This document shows, piece by piece, positions 33,501 to 40,756 of a DNA stretch of 64,000 nucleotides (the stretch's first letter is position 1; every line of letters begins with the position of its first letter). The notes below the pieces were generated by a model. That model searched no databases, was not told the origin of the DNA, and saw only the letters and a program-made list of their open reading frames with translations. The stretch is from NCBI RefSeq assembly GCF_013030945.1, contig NZ_JABBXF010000001.1, positions 1 to 64,000 on the forward strand, in the 5' to 3' direction. The translations under genes were made by a program, and so were the position numbers. This DNA comes from Streptomyces morookaense (GTDB taxonomy: Bacteria > Actinomycetota > Actinomycetes > Streptomycetales > Streptomycetaceae).

Positions 33501-34653
33501 CGTGCGGGCCCTTCTGGAGCTGTCGGAGTCCGGGCAGTCCCCAGTCGCGGGCCACCTCCGCCGCGTCGGCCCCCGGCTGCGCGGGCGGGCGGCGCAGGGT
33601 GCCGGGGGTGGCGGAGAAGCGCGGGGCGGGGGCGGGCTGGGTGATGCCGCCGGGCGCGGCGAAGGTGCCGCGGGCGGCGAGGTGCGGGTGCCGGGGTGCC
33701 TCGCGCAGCGAGAGGACGGGCGCGACGCAGGCGTCCGTGCCGGCGAACACCTCGGTCCACTCGGCGCGGGTGCGCTGCCGGAAGCGTGCCGCGATGGCCG
33801 CACGCAGCTCGCCCCAACGGGCCGTGTCGCTACGGGCGTCCGCGACGCCCTCGACATCCTCGATGCCGAGGAGCCGGGCGAACTCGGCGTGGAAACGCGT
33901 CTCCAGCGCGCCGACGGCCATGTATTCCCCGTCGGCGGTTTCGTACGTGCCGTAGAACGGGGCGCCGCCGTCGAGGAGGTTGGCGCCGCGCCGGTCCTGC
34001 CAGCCGCCGGCCGCGGTCATGGCGTGCAGCATGGCGGTCAGATGCGCGGTGCCGTCGACGATGGCGGCGTCGACGACCTGGCCGGTGCCGGCGGCGCGGG
34101 CGTGGTGGAGGGCGGCGAGGACGCCGACGACCAGGTAGAGGGAGCCGCCGGCGTAGTCGCCGAGCAGGTTGGCGGGGGCGTACGGGGGCCCGTCGGGCGG
34201 ACCGGTCAGACCGAGGGCGCCGGTGACGGCGATATAGCCGATGTCGTGCCCGGCGGTGGCGGCGAGCGGCCCGTCCTGGCCCCAGCCGGTCATCCGCCCG
34301 TACACCAGGCGGGGGTTGCGGGCGAGGGCGTCCTCGGGCCCGACGCCGAGCCGCTCGGCGACACCGGGGCGGTAGCCCTCGACGAACACGTCGGCCCGCG
34401 CGGCGAGTTGGAGAACGGCCTCCCGGCCGGCCTCCGTCTTGAGGTCGACGAGGACCGAGCGCTTGTTGCGGTTGGTGATGTCGTACCGGGGCTCGACACC
34501 GAGCCCGGGGCCGCCGGGCCGGTCGACGCGGACGACATCCGCGCCGAGATCGGCGAGCAGCATCGCGGCGAACGGCGCGGGACCGATGCCCGCGAGCTCG
34601 ACGACCCGCACACCGGTGAGCGGACCGTGCGGACCGTGCCCTGTCCCTGCCAT
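33490..34653 (-). CDS. CaiB/BaiF-type CoA transferase or alpha-methylacyl-CoA racemase
   Basis: A 387-residue family III CoA transferase. The N-terminus LTGVRVVELAGIGPAPFAAM and LLADLGADVVRVDRPGGPG are typical, NRNKRSVLVDLKTEAGR is the CoA-binding region, and GHDIGYIAVTGAL follows. An Asp in that region is the usual catalytic residue. Placement at the head of a beta-oxidation operon fits alpha-methylacyl-CoA racemase (epimerising branched acyl-CoAs) or CoA activation by transfer. ATG 34653 is used. A 204-nt divergent region separates it from the oxygenase gene. Confidence 0.88.
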   Translation of the reverse strand: MAGTGHGPHGPLTGVRVVELAGIGPAPFAAMLLADLGADVVRVDRPGGPGLGVEPRYDITNRNKRSVLVDLKTEAGREAVLQLAARADVFVEGYRPGVAERLGVGPEDALARNPRLVYGRMTGWGQDGPLAATAGHDIGYIAVTGALGLTGPPDGPPYAPANLLGDYAGGSLYLVVGVLAALHHARAAGTGQVVDAAIVDGTAHLTAMLHAMTAAGGWQDRRGANLLDGGAPFYGTYETADGEYMAVGALETRFHAEFARLLGIEDVEGVADARSDTARWGELRAAIAARFRQRTRAEWTEVFAGTDACVAPVLSLREAPRHPHLAARGTFAAPGGITQPAPAPRFSATPGTLRRPPAQPGADAAEVARDWGLPGLRQLQKGPHDEA

Positions 34654-34857
34654 GCGGCCCCCAACGCCCACGCCCGTGTGACATATTCGCTGTAACACCC
34701 GCGATGTTAAGAACGTGTTCCACTCTCCACAAGCCCCGGCGGGCAGCGGAGTTGCAGGTTCTCGGCCTTGCGTGATCAAGAGCTGCGAGGGCAGCGGTTC
34801 AGCGCTGCCGAGGGTCACCCGGGTTTGGCATCCCGTGCATGCGAGAAGAGTCGCTTC

Positions 34858-35763
34858 ATGGTCTCCGTCCCCACAGTCGACTTGCGCACCTGGCGGACCG
34901 ACGGCAGCCCTGCCGTAGTCGACCGAGCGCTGCGCACCGCAGGGTTCCTGCTCGTCAGCGGGCATGGCATCGCTCCGGACCTGCGGGCCGCCGTCCGTGC
35001 GCAGGCCCGTGTGTTCTTCCGGCTTCCGGAAGAGGACAAACGGCCGTACGCCGTCGAGGTCGGCGGGCGCGGCTGGCTCGGGCCGGGCGCCGAGGCCAAC
35101 GGGTATGCTGAGGGCACCGAGACGCCACCCGACCTCAAGGAATCCCTTTCGTTCGCGGCGGAGGGACCGGGCGAGGACCCGTCCGTGGGGTCCGAGTGGT
35201 TCGCGCCCAACACCTGGCCCGCGGAGGTCCCTTCGCTCCGGCCCCTGGTGACCGCATACCTGGCCCGGATGCGCCGTCTCTCGGACGGCATTCTGGAACT
35301 GCTGGGTGTTGCTCTCGGCGAGGGTGAGACCTTCTTCACCCGGCACACCACTCGTCCCACATGGGGATTCAACATCAACTGGTACCCGGACCTCCGGACG
35401 GCCGGCTCCCCGCGGCCCGGCCAGTTCCGCATCGGGCCGCACACGGACTTCGGCACGGTCACCGTCCTGGACCGGCAGCAGGGCCGAGGAGGACTGCAGC
35501 TCTTCACCGACGAGGACGGTTGGCAGAACGCCCCGTACGACCCGGATGCCCTCACCGTCAACATCGGTGATCTCATGGCGTTCTGGACCGGAGGCCGCTG
35601 GCGTTCCGGTCGGCATCGCGTACTGCCGCCACCCGTCGACGAACCGGCCGAGGAGCTGATGTCACTGGTCTACTTCTACGAGTGCAACCCGGGTACGGAC
35701 GTGCTCGGTATCGATTCGCACCGCTACCTGAGAGAGAAACTCGACGCCATCCGCGTCCGCTGA
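34858..35763 (+). CDS. 2-oxoglutarate/Fe(II)-dependent dioxygenase (isopenicillin N synthase-like)
   Basis: A 301-residue dioxygenase. The N-terminal DIOX_N region includes LRTAGFLLVSGHGIAPDLR; the iron site is IGPHTDFGTVTVL (HxD) with the distal His in SGRHRVLPPP, and Arg is expected nearby for cosubstrate binding. ATG 34858 has GAGAAGAG about seven bases upstream. Family members hydroxylate, desaturate or cyclise small molecules; the substrate is unknown. No biosynthetic partner gene is adjacent. Confidence 0.88.
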   Translation: MVSVPTVDLRTWRTDGSPAVVDRALRTAGFLLVSGHGIAPDLRAAVRAQARVFFRLPEEDKRPYAVEVGGRGWLGPGAEANGYAEGTETPPDLKESLSFAAEGPGEDPSVGSEWFAPNTWPAEVPSLRPLVTAYLARMRRLSDGILELLGVALGEGETFFTRHTTRPTWGFNINWYPDLRTAGSPRPGQFRIGPHTDFGTVTVLDRQQGRGGLQLFTDEDGWQNAPYDPDALTVNIGDLMAFWTGGRWRSGRHRVLPPPVDEPAEELMSLVYFYECNPGTDVLGIDSHRYLREKLDAIRVR

Positions 35764-35769
35764 CGCCCG

Positions 35770-36159
35770 TCAGCGCGCGTCGAGCTCGGCGACGAGCCGT
35801 TTGGGGGCGATCGTGCGGTAGCTCTCCTCCACCCAGTCGCAGAGCAGCTCGACGGGCGCGCTCCCGCCCGTCAGCGGGATCGACACCCAGCCGTGCCGCC
35901 CCAGCCCGTACCGGCTCGGCGCGGCACCGGGGACGGCGAGGGCGTGGCCGTGCGCCTCCTCGTCCTTGAGTTTGACGCCGATGCCGGGGGTCTCGGTGTT
36001 CCCCTCCGACCCCAGGAAGACGAAGATTTTCTTGTTGACCTTGACGACCGCATCCTCTTCCCAGGGGAACTCCTCGACCGCGCCGGGGAGTCCGAGCGCG
36101 AACGCGCGCACGGCGGCGCGGGCCTTGAGGGGAGCGGGGGTGGTTGCTCTGCCTGCCAT
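35770..36159 (-). CDS. MmcQ/YjbR family protein
   Basis: A 129-residue protein with the MmcQ/YjbR (DUF419) pattern: LGLPGAVEEFPWEEDAVVKV, KKIFVFLG, GVKLKDEEA, GRHGWVSIPLTGG and the C-terminal WVEESYRTIAPKRL. The fold resembles CyaY-like and DNA-binding proteins; cellular role is not established. It converges on the dioxygenase gene with six bases between the stops. Confidence 0.85.
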   Translation of the reverse strand: MAGRATTPAPLKARAAVRAFALGLPGAVEEFPWEEDAVVKVNKKIFVFLGSEGNTETPGIGVKLKDEEAHGHALAVPGAAPSRYGLGRHGWVSIPLTGGSAPVELLCDWVEESYRTIAPKRLVAELDAR

Positions 36160-36203
36160 GTGCTCACGCTATCCCGCACCACTGACAACGCAGCGGAACC
36201 GGC

Positions 36204-37133
36204 TCACAGCAGGCCGGCCTCCTGCAGGATGCGCCGCACGGCCGCCCCGGCGCCGTCCGGCAGGGGCGTCAGCGGGGGCGCGGTGGCCGGGCAGTCGATG
36301 ACGCCGAGCAGGTGCAGGGCGGCCTTGAAACCGCCGAGCGCGGAGGATGCGGCCCCCATGGCGGCGGGGTCGCCGGTGCCGGTGAGGGCGAACAGGGCGG
36401 CCAGCCGGTCCTGTTCGGCGGCGGCCTCCGCCCAGCGGCCCGCACGGGCGTGCTCGTAGAGGCGTACGTACCCGTCCGGGTCGACGTTGCCGAGCCCCGG
36501 CACGATGCCGTGCGCACCGGCCAGCAGGGCGGCGTCGGCGGCGAGTTCGGAGCCGGTCAGCACGGAGAAGGTGCGGTGCAGGCCGCGCTCGCGCAGCGCA
36601 CCGAGCAGGCGCCGCAGGGCGTTGAGGTCGCCGCTGCTGTCCTTGAGCCCGGCCAGGGTGCCGTCCTCGGCGAGGGCGAGCACGGTGCGGGCGTCGAGCT
36701 TGGTGCCGACGGAGGAGGGGATGTCGTACCCGACGACGGGCAGCCCGCCCCCCTCGCGCACGCGCCGGAAGTGGGCGGCGGTCTCGTCCGGGTGCGGGAC
36801 GACGTAGAAGGGCGCGGTGACGACGACGGCGTCCGCCCCGAGCGCGGCGGCGGTGCGGGCGTGGGCGAGGACGCGGGCGGGGCTCATGTCGACGGCCCCG
36901 GCGAGGACGGGCACCCGCCCCGCGACGACCTCGACGACCGTCGCCAGGACGGTGCGCCGCTGCGCGTCGTCGAGCAGGGCGGCCTCACCGCTGGACCCGA
37001 GCGCGAAGACCGCTGCCGCGCCGGCGGAGAGGACGCGCTCGACGAGGGCGCCGAGGGACCGGGTGTCGACCTCGCCGGCCGGGGTGAGCGGGGTGCAGAG
37101 GGGCGGGACGACGCCGGTGAGGATGGGGGTCAC
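36204..37133 (-). CDS. DapA-family (dihydrodipicolinate synthase / N-acetylneuraminate lyase) aldolase
   Basis: A 309-residue TIM-barrel class I aldolase. The N-terminal GVVPPLCTPLTPAGEVD, the loop FALGSSGEAALL (GSSGE in place of the usual GTTGE), the Tyr region PVVGYDIPSSVGTKLD and the Schiff-base Lys in LAGLKDSSGD are present. GTG 37133 starts the conserved N-terminus. It is not in a lysine operon, and the altered GSSGE loop makes a catabolic or other aldolase more likely than true DapA. It is the last chromosomal gene before the mobile element. Confidence 0.88.
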   Translation of the reverse strand: MTPILTGVVPPLCTPLTPAGEVDTRSLGALVERVLSAGAAAVFALGSSGEAALLDDAQRRTVLATVVEVVAGRVPVLAGAVDMSPARVLAHARTAAALGADAVVVTAPFYVVPHPDETAAHFRRVREGGGLPVVGYDIPSSVGTKLDARTVLALAEDGTLAGLKDSSGDLNALRRLLGALRERGLHRTFSVLTGSELAADAALLAGAHGIVPGLGNVDPDGYVRLYEHARAGRWAEAAAEQDRLAALFALTGTGDPAAMGAASSALGGFKAALHLLGVIDCPATAPPLTPLPDGAGAAVRRILQEAGLL

Positions 37134-37197
37134 TCGGTGGTTCTTCCCCCGGGCCGCCCCTTCCCGAAACTCGTAACGGGGTGTTCTACGGGGGAGG

Positions 37198-37224
37198 CCC
37201 CGCCCAGCGTCTGACCAGGCGGGG
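37198..37224 (-). terminator. Terminator hairpin at the left end of the element
   Basis: Stem CCCCGCC / GGCGGGG with a 13-base loop, directly after the stop of the 58-residue gene (37242) in the minus direction. It probably ends transcription of the two-gene operon. Confidence 0.55.
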
Positions 37225-37241
37225 CGGGGCACTGCTGCCGG

Positions 37242-37418
37242 TCAGCGCGGGTCCGTGGCGCTCTGCGTGTCCTCGGGGGACGGTCCGGGGTCAATCTTCA
37301 GGGCGCAGTCGGGGCAGGCGTAGACCGTGGTCCCGGAGTTGCTGCCGGTGTCGCGCCACCCGACAGCCACACGGGCTTCCGTAGGCCTGCCGCATCGGCA
37401 GCACCGCGTGGCGCTCAT
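37242..37418 (-). CDS. Small zinc-ribbon-like protein
   Basis: A 58-residue protein with two Cys pairs: RCCRCGRPTEA near the N-terminus and YACPDCALK about 25 residues later, consistent with one structural zinc site. The ATG overlaps the stop of the 126-residue gene as ATGA. Such small element-borne proteins are common in Streptomyces integrative elements. Function is unknown. Confidence 0.7.
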   Translation of the reverse strand: MSATRCCRCGRPTEARVAVGWRDTGSNSGTTVYACPDCALKIDPGPSPEDTQSATDPR

Positions 37419-37795
37419 GCGGTCACCGCCATGGCGGTGAACAGCGCTCCGGGGTAGCTGTACGGGTAGTCCCGTCCCTCCCACATTGCTTCGATCGCGC
37501 GGCGTCGTTCGCGCTGCTGCCGACGTTCGAGTTCCCGTTCCCAAGCGACCAGGTAGCGCGGAACGAGCGGGCGGGTATCGGGCGGGAGGATGTACCGGGC
37601 GAGGTGATGCGGCGGGATCGGCTTGTGGCCGCCGCAGATCACGTAAGGCGATTGGGTCGGCGGGGTTGGCACCGGGGCGGGGGCGGTCGACACCGGGACC
37701 ATCGCAGGGGTGCAGCGTCTTCCGTCGTGCCTGCCGTGGGCGGGCAGCAGCAGGCGGAGCACCCATAAGAGGGCGCGGGCGATAGCATCGCGCAT
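37415..37795 (-). CDS. Element-encoded hypothetical protein
   Basis: A 126-residue protein. A short hydrophobic N-terminus (IARALLWVLRLLLPA) is followed by a Pro-rich segment, PYVICGGHKPIPPHHLARYI, and a basic helix LVAWERELERRQQRERRRAI. ATG 37795 has GAGGAG about 12 bases upstream. It forms an operon with the downstream zinc-ribbon gene. No family function was recognised. Confidence 0.65.
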   Translation of the reverse strand: MRDAIARALLWVLRLLLPAHGRHDGRRCTPAMVPVSTAPAPVPTPPTQSPYVICGGHKPIPPHHLARYILPPDTRPLVPRYLVAWERELERRQQRERRRAIEAMWEGRDYPYSYPGALFTAMAVTA

Positions 37796-37829
37796 GAGTC
37801 GTTCAGCTCCTCGAAAGCTGGTCGGCTAA

Positions 37830-37870
37830 GCCCCGATAGACCGGTCCTAAGCGGTCTGTCGGGGCGTTTT
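37830..37870. terminator. Strong hairpin with T-tract upstream of the GntR gene
   Basis: GCCCCGATAGACCG / CGGTCTGTCGGGGC (one mismatch) followed on the plus strand by GTTTTCG. Read on the plus strand it is a classical intrinsic terminator, although no plus-strand gene precedes it; it may shield the GntR promoter from read-through. Confidence 0.6.
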
Positions 37871-37881
37871 CGTGTCCGACG

Positions 37882-37962
37882 GTAAGACAACTGGTCTACC
37901 TCCGTCTACCTCAGTCCATAGACGTATGCCATCGGATGCCAACATGGCTTGTTGTCTACTGT
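37882..37962 (+). promoter_or_regulatory. GntR promoter with repeated GTCTAC operator half-sites
   Basis: GTAAGAC (37882) faces GTCTAC (37894); further GTCTAC copies lie at 37904 and 37954 and an inverse TAGAC at 37919. TACTGT (37957-37962) ends seven bases before the GntR ATG, as in leaderless promoters, and overlaps the last GTCTAC. Autorepression is likely. Confidence 0.55.
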
Positions 37963-37969
37963 TCCCCTC

Positions 37970-38242
37970 ATGGCTGCACCTGAGATTGATCACGAGTCCC
38001 CGACCCCGGTCTATCGGCAGATCGCCGCTGTGATCATCGGTGACATCGAGAACGGCACCCTGCCCGTGAATCGCCGGATTCCCTCCGAGGCGACCTTGGT
38101 GCAGCGTTTCGGAGTGGCGCGCGAGACCGTGCGCAACGCAGTCCGCTTCCTGCGTGAGGAAGGCTACGTATTCACCGTTCCTCAGCGCGGGACGTACGTC
38201 CGAGACCGAATCGCAGGAGGCAGCCCCCAAGACGGCAAGTAA
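37970..38242 (+). CDS. Short GntR-family winged-helix regulator
   Basis: A 90-residue protein consisting only of the GntR DNA-binding domain: TPVYRQIAAVIIGDIENGTL, RIPSEATLVQRFGVARETVR and RFLREEGYVFTVPQRGTYV. It has no effector-binding domain, as in the KorSA-like regulators of actinomycete integrative elements. GTCTAC half-sites overlap its own promoter. It probably controls excision, transfer or the small operon read in the opposite direction. Confidence 0.88.
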   Translation: MAAPEIDHESPTPVYRQIAAVIIGDIENGTLPVNRRIPSEATLVQRFGVARETVRNAVRFLREEGYVFTVPQRGTYVRDRIAGGSPQDGK

Positions 38243-38272
38243 CCCCGTTCGCACGCCAGCGTACGAACGGGG
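38243..38272 (+). terminator. Terminator hairpin after GntR
   Basis: CCCCGTTCG and CGAACGGGG arms flank a 12-base loop immediately after the GntR stop. No T-tract follows. Confidence 0.6.
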
Positions 38273-38405
38273 CCAGTGGCTACGCCCTCACCGCCGGAGC
38301 GGCACCCCAGCGAAGGGGCGGACCGGGGCGAGAGCTTGAGCGCGTCCGCCCAGTTCGGGCACGTCTGCCCGTACTCAAGGCTTGTCCGGTCGGGAGCGTT
38401 GCCGT

Positions 38406-38449
38406 CCGGCCCGCGGAGCCGTCATGGTCGACGTGGCTTCGCGGGCCGG
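38406..38449. terminator. Long GC-rich hairpin between GntR and the DUF7848-type gene
   Basis: CCGGCCCGCGGAGCC pairs with GGCTTCGCGGGCCGG (one G-T pair) around a 14-base loop. It lies 3 bases beyond the stop of the convergent gene ending at 38453 and may serve both directions. The rest of 38273-38405 shows no gene. Confidence 0.55.
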
Positions 38450-38452
38450 GGA

Positions 38453-38683
38453 CTAATCGGCACGGGTGACCCTCGCATGGTCGGTCACCACGCGCCGGAA
38501 CAAGTCGTGACCGGTGCGCCCAGCATGGTGTAGAGCCCAGTCCTGCGCCGCTTCCTGTTCGTCCTGTGGGCCGGAGCCTTCGCAGCAGGCGTCCGCAGTG
38601 CAGAACGCTTCGAAGACGACCCCTCCTTCGGGCACGTGCGTGATCGTGTGCGGCACGTACCGGTAGACAGCGCGCGTGGTCAC
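38453..38683 (-). CDS. DUF7848-type small protein
   Basis: A 76-residue protein reading TTRAVYRYVPHTITHVPEGG, then EAFCTADACCEGSGPQDEQE and HAGRTGHDLFRRVVTDHARV, a pattern seen in many Streptomyces mobile regions and named DUF7848. The Cys residues may bind metal. GTG 38683 overlaps the stop of the upstream gene by four bases (GTGA). No function is known. Confidence 0.75.
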   Translation of the reverse strand: MTTRAVYRYVPHTITHVPEGGVVFEAFCTADACCEGSGPQDEQEAAQDWALHHAGRTGHDLFRRVVTDHARVTRAD

Positions 38684-38856
38684 TGGTGCCCCTGACCGTG
38701 CTTCCGGATCTTGATGTCGCAATCCGTGGCGGTTGTGAAGTCGCCTCTCGTCCGGGCGTTCAGGCGGGCTGTTGCCAGTCTCAGACACTCAACACAACCG
38801 GGTACCGGCTTGGGTGGCTCAAGGGACGGCGCCCCCATGAGGGGCGCCGGTGACAT
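38680..38856 (-). CDS. Small hypothetical element protein
   Basis: A 58-residue protein containing LMGAPSLEPPKPVPGCVECL and DFTTATDCDIKIRKH, with a CxxC pair. ATG 38856 has AGGA five bases upstream; an ATG at 38877 is also possible. It is translationally coupled to the DUF7848-type gene. I do not recognise a function. Confidence 0.6.
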   Translation of the reverse strand: MSPAPLMGAPSLEPPKPVPGCVECLRLATARLNARTRGDFTTATDCDIKIRKHGQGHQ

Positions 38857-38964
38857 GGTGGTCCTACGAGTACGCATCCCCGCTCCTCGTGACGTCTGAA
38901 TGACGACCACGCTAGGAACCGAGCAGCCTCAACTCCCAGGAGGTTCTACGAGATTGCACGGCAG

Positions 38965-39813
38965 TTACCGGAGTGCATCCATGGCTGCCGTGATCAGTGC
39001 TCGTGCCTGTGTCCCGTAGACGGCCATGTCGGCCAGTTCGGCGAACGTGTCTGCGTACATGGCGACTTCGCTCGGCTGTGTGATGGTGAGGTAACCGGAT
39101 ACCAGCTCGACGTTGACCTGTGCCGCATCGTAGATCCAGAACCCTTCGACCGGCATCCGTGAGCGGTGGCGCTGTTCGGGCACGATGCCCAAGCTGACGT
39201 TGGGGAGGGAGCCGACCGTGGCCAGGTGGCCAAGCTGGTCAGTGAGCATGTCGTCGTCGCCGAGGCTGTTCCGCAAGGCCGTCTCCTCCATGAGGAAGGC
39301 GAACCGCCGGCTCCCCTCGTGCAGCACACGTTGCCGTTCCATGCGCGCAGTTACCGCCTCGACCACGTCGTCAACCGTCACCCTGCGCCGCTGCACAGCC
39401 CGCAACACTGTCTCGGTGTAGGCGCGGGTCTGGATCAATCCGGGCACGAGTCCGGGTGAGTACGAGCGGAACCGGCGGGTGCGCTCGTACAAGGGCAACC
39501 GGGCTTCCTGCGCCTGCTTCAGCCCGGTGCGTTCCATGCGCCGCCAGTCGATCCACATCCCCTCGGCAGTGCGCAGCGAGGCGACCAGATCGGCCGTCTG
39601 ATCCTCCGCACCGGTCGCCCGGCACCACGCCCGGATGTCATCGGCGGAAGGCGGAGTCCGCGCGTTCATGATCCGTGACGACTTGGACGCATGCCAGCCG
39701 CACAGACGGGCGAGATCACGCCCGGTCAGCCCAGCATCCCGGCACAGCTCCGCGAGCCGGTCCGCCAGAGCCTGCCGGGCCTGCTGAGCGCTTGAAGACG
39801 GAGAGACAACCAT
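38965..39813 (-). CDS. XRE-family regulator with DUF5753 effector domain
   Basis: A 282-residue protein. The N-terminal helix-turn-helix includes LCRDAGLTGRDLARLCGWHA and SKSSRIMNARTPPSADDI. The remaining 200 residues are the DUF5753 region: LYERTRRFRSYSPGLVPGLI, QTRAYTETVLRAV, MEETALRNSLGD and LGIVPEQRHRSRMPVEGFW. Streptomyces carry many such regulators, often next to DUF397 or DUF6879 partners that may form antagonistic pairs. It is the last gene of the 40591-38965 cassette, 12 nt after DUF6879. Confidence 0.9.
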   Translation of the reverse strand: MVVSPSSSAQQARQALADRLAELCRDAGLTGRDLARLCGWHASKSSRIMNARTPPSADDIRAWCRATGAEDQTADLVASLRTAEGMWIDWRRMERTGLKQAQEARLPLYERTRRFRSYSPGLVPGLIQTRAYTETVLRAVQRRRVTVDDVVEAVTARMERQRVLHEGSRRFAFLMEETALRNSLGDDDMLTDQLGHLATVGSLPNVSLGIVPEQRHRSRMPVEGFWIYDAAQVNVELVSGYLTITQPSEVAMYADTFAELADMAVYGTQARALITAAMDALR

Positions 39814-39825
39814 GGGGCCAAAGGA

Positions 39826-40341
39826 TCAGCGGGGCCGGTACTCCTCGTGCGGGGTGGCCCGTTCCCAGACCGTTTCAAACGCCGACTTCACGAGGTCCAC
39901 GACAGCCGGTTCTGTGCGCCATTCACGGTCGACCACTTCGCCGATGCCGGAGAAATAGGTGAACAGTACGGCCTTGTCATCGAACATCCACAGATCGGTA
40001 CCAGGCAGCGCGATGTCTGCTGCCTTGCGCCGGGCCAGCCACCGCACCTGCTCACCAGCCACGATATTCGGGAACGTCACGTCGTACTCGTACCGGATGT
40101 AGTCGGTCACCGGTTCGGAGACGATCCGGGCGCGCTGCATCACGACCCCGCGCGCTGTCGTCTCGGCCACCACGTCGAGGAACGGGCGCCACCACGACGA
40201 CCGGTCGCCAGCGGGATCAAGGCGCTTGCCCTGCTGCCAAGCGATGAACTCGGGATCGCTGGGCTGATAGGTGTCGCGCATCTCCAGGTGAACGGCTGAC
40301 TGCGTGGCCTTGGCCAGGCCCTCATGTACGGGCGTCGTCAT
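39826..40341 (-). CDS. DUF6879 family protein
   Basis: A 171-residue protein with the DUF6879 pattern: HLEMRDTYQPSDPEFIAWQQ near the N-terminus, RGVVMQRARIVSEPVTDYIR, EQVRWLARRKA and LFTYFSGIGE. DUF6879 genes regularly accompany XRE/DUF5753 regulators. The interaction and biochemical role are unknown. It is 7 nt downstream of the 80-residue gene and 12 nt upstream of the XRE gene, so the three form one operon. Confidence 0.85.
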   Translation of the reverse strand: MTTPVHEGLAKATQSAVHLEMRDTYQPSDPEFIAWQQGKRLDPAGDRSSWWRPFLDVVAETTARGVVMQRARIVSEPVTDYIRYEYDVTFPNIVAGEQVRWLARRKAADIALPGTDLWMFDDKAVLFTYFSGIGEVVDREWRTEPAVVDLVKSAFETVWERATPHEEYRPR

Positions 40342-40348
40342 CTCTTCC

Positions 40349-40591
40349 TTACTCGCTGTCGGGCTTGGGGATGAACTGGAGCATGACCTTGGGGAGTCGG
40401 ATGATCGTCTCGTGGTCCGGCACAGTCGTGGAGTGACCAGGGATCGAACCGATCTCCTGGCACTTCTTCACCTCCTCCTCGGTGGCCTTGTAGGACTGGA
40501 TCAGAAGGTCACCGGATTCCTCGTCGAGCCAGATCGTCGGAGAGTCCGTGTCCGGGGTATTCGGGATGATGCCGAGGAACTTCAAGGCCAT
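40349..40591 (-). CDS. Small hypothetical protein heading the DUF6879-XRE cassette
   Basis: An 80-residue acidic protein: ALKFLGIIPNTPDTDSPTIW, LDEESGDLLIQSY, then a short helix KATEEEVKKCQEIGS and a beta-rich C-terminus ETIIRLPKVMLQFIP. ATG 40591 has GGGAG five bases upstream. It may act with DUF6879 and the XRE regulator as a signalling or toxin-antitoxin-like trio. No family function was recognised. Confidence 0.7.
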   Translation of the reverse strand: MALKFLGIIPNTPDTDSPTIWLDEESGDLLIQSYKATEEEVKKCQEIGSIPGHSTTVPDHETIIRLPKVMLQFIPKPDSE

Positions 40592-40708
40592 GCTCGCTCC
40601 CACGGTCGAAGGGTTGCACCAGTGTGCACGGGCGAGCCTCGCCCCTACGGCAGAGAACCGTCAAGTGGACGGAGTAGTACGGCATTTGAAACTACATCTG
40701 AGCATGAC

Positions 40709-40753
40709 GAAACCCCGCACCTGCATACCCGGTGGGTAGCAAGTGCGGGGTTC
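40709..40753 (-). terminator. Intrinsic terminator after the capsid gene
   Basis: In the minus direction GAACCCCGCAC pairs with GTGCGGGGTTTC around a loop that holds a second small hairpin. It begins three bases past the capsid stop, so the capsid gene appears to be transcribed on its own. Confidence 0.8.
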
Positions 40754-40756
40754 ATG

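Noticed and set aside
36204-37133. True dihydrodipicolinate synthase dapA of lysine biosynthesis feeding poly-lysine.
   Set aside because: The conserved GTTGE loop is GSSGE and no lysine genes are nearby; a general DapA-family aldolase is the safer call.
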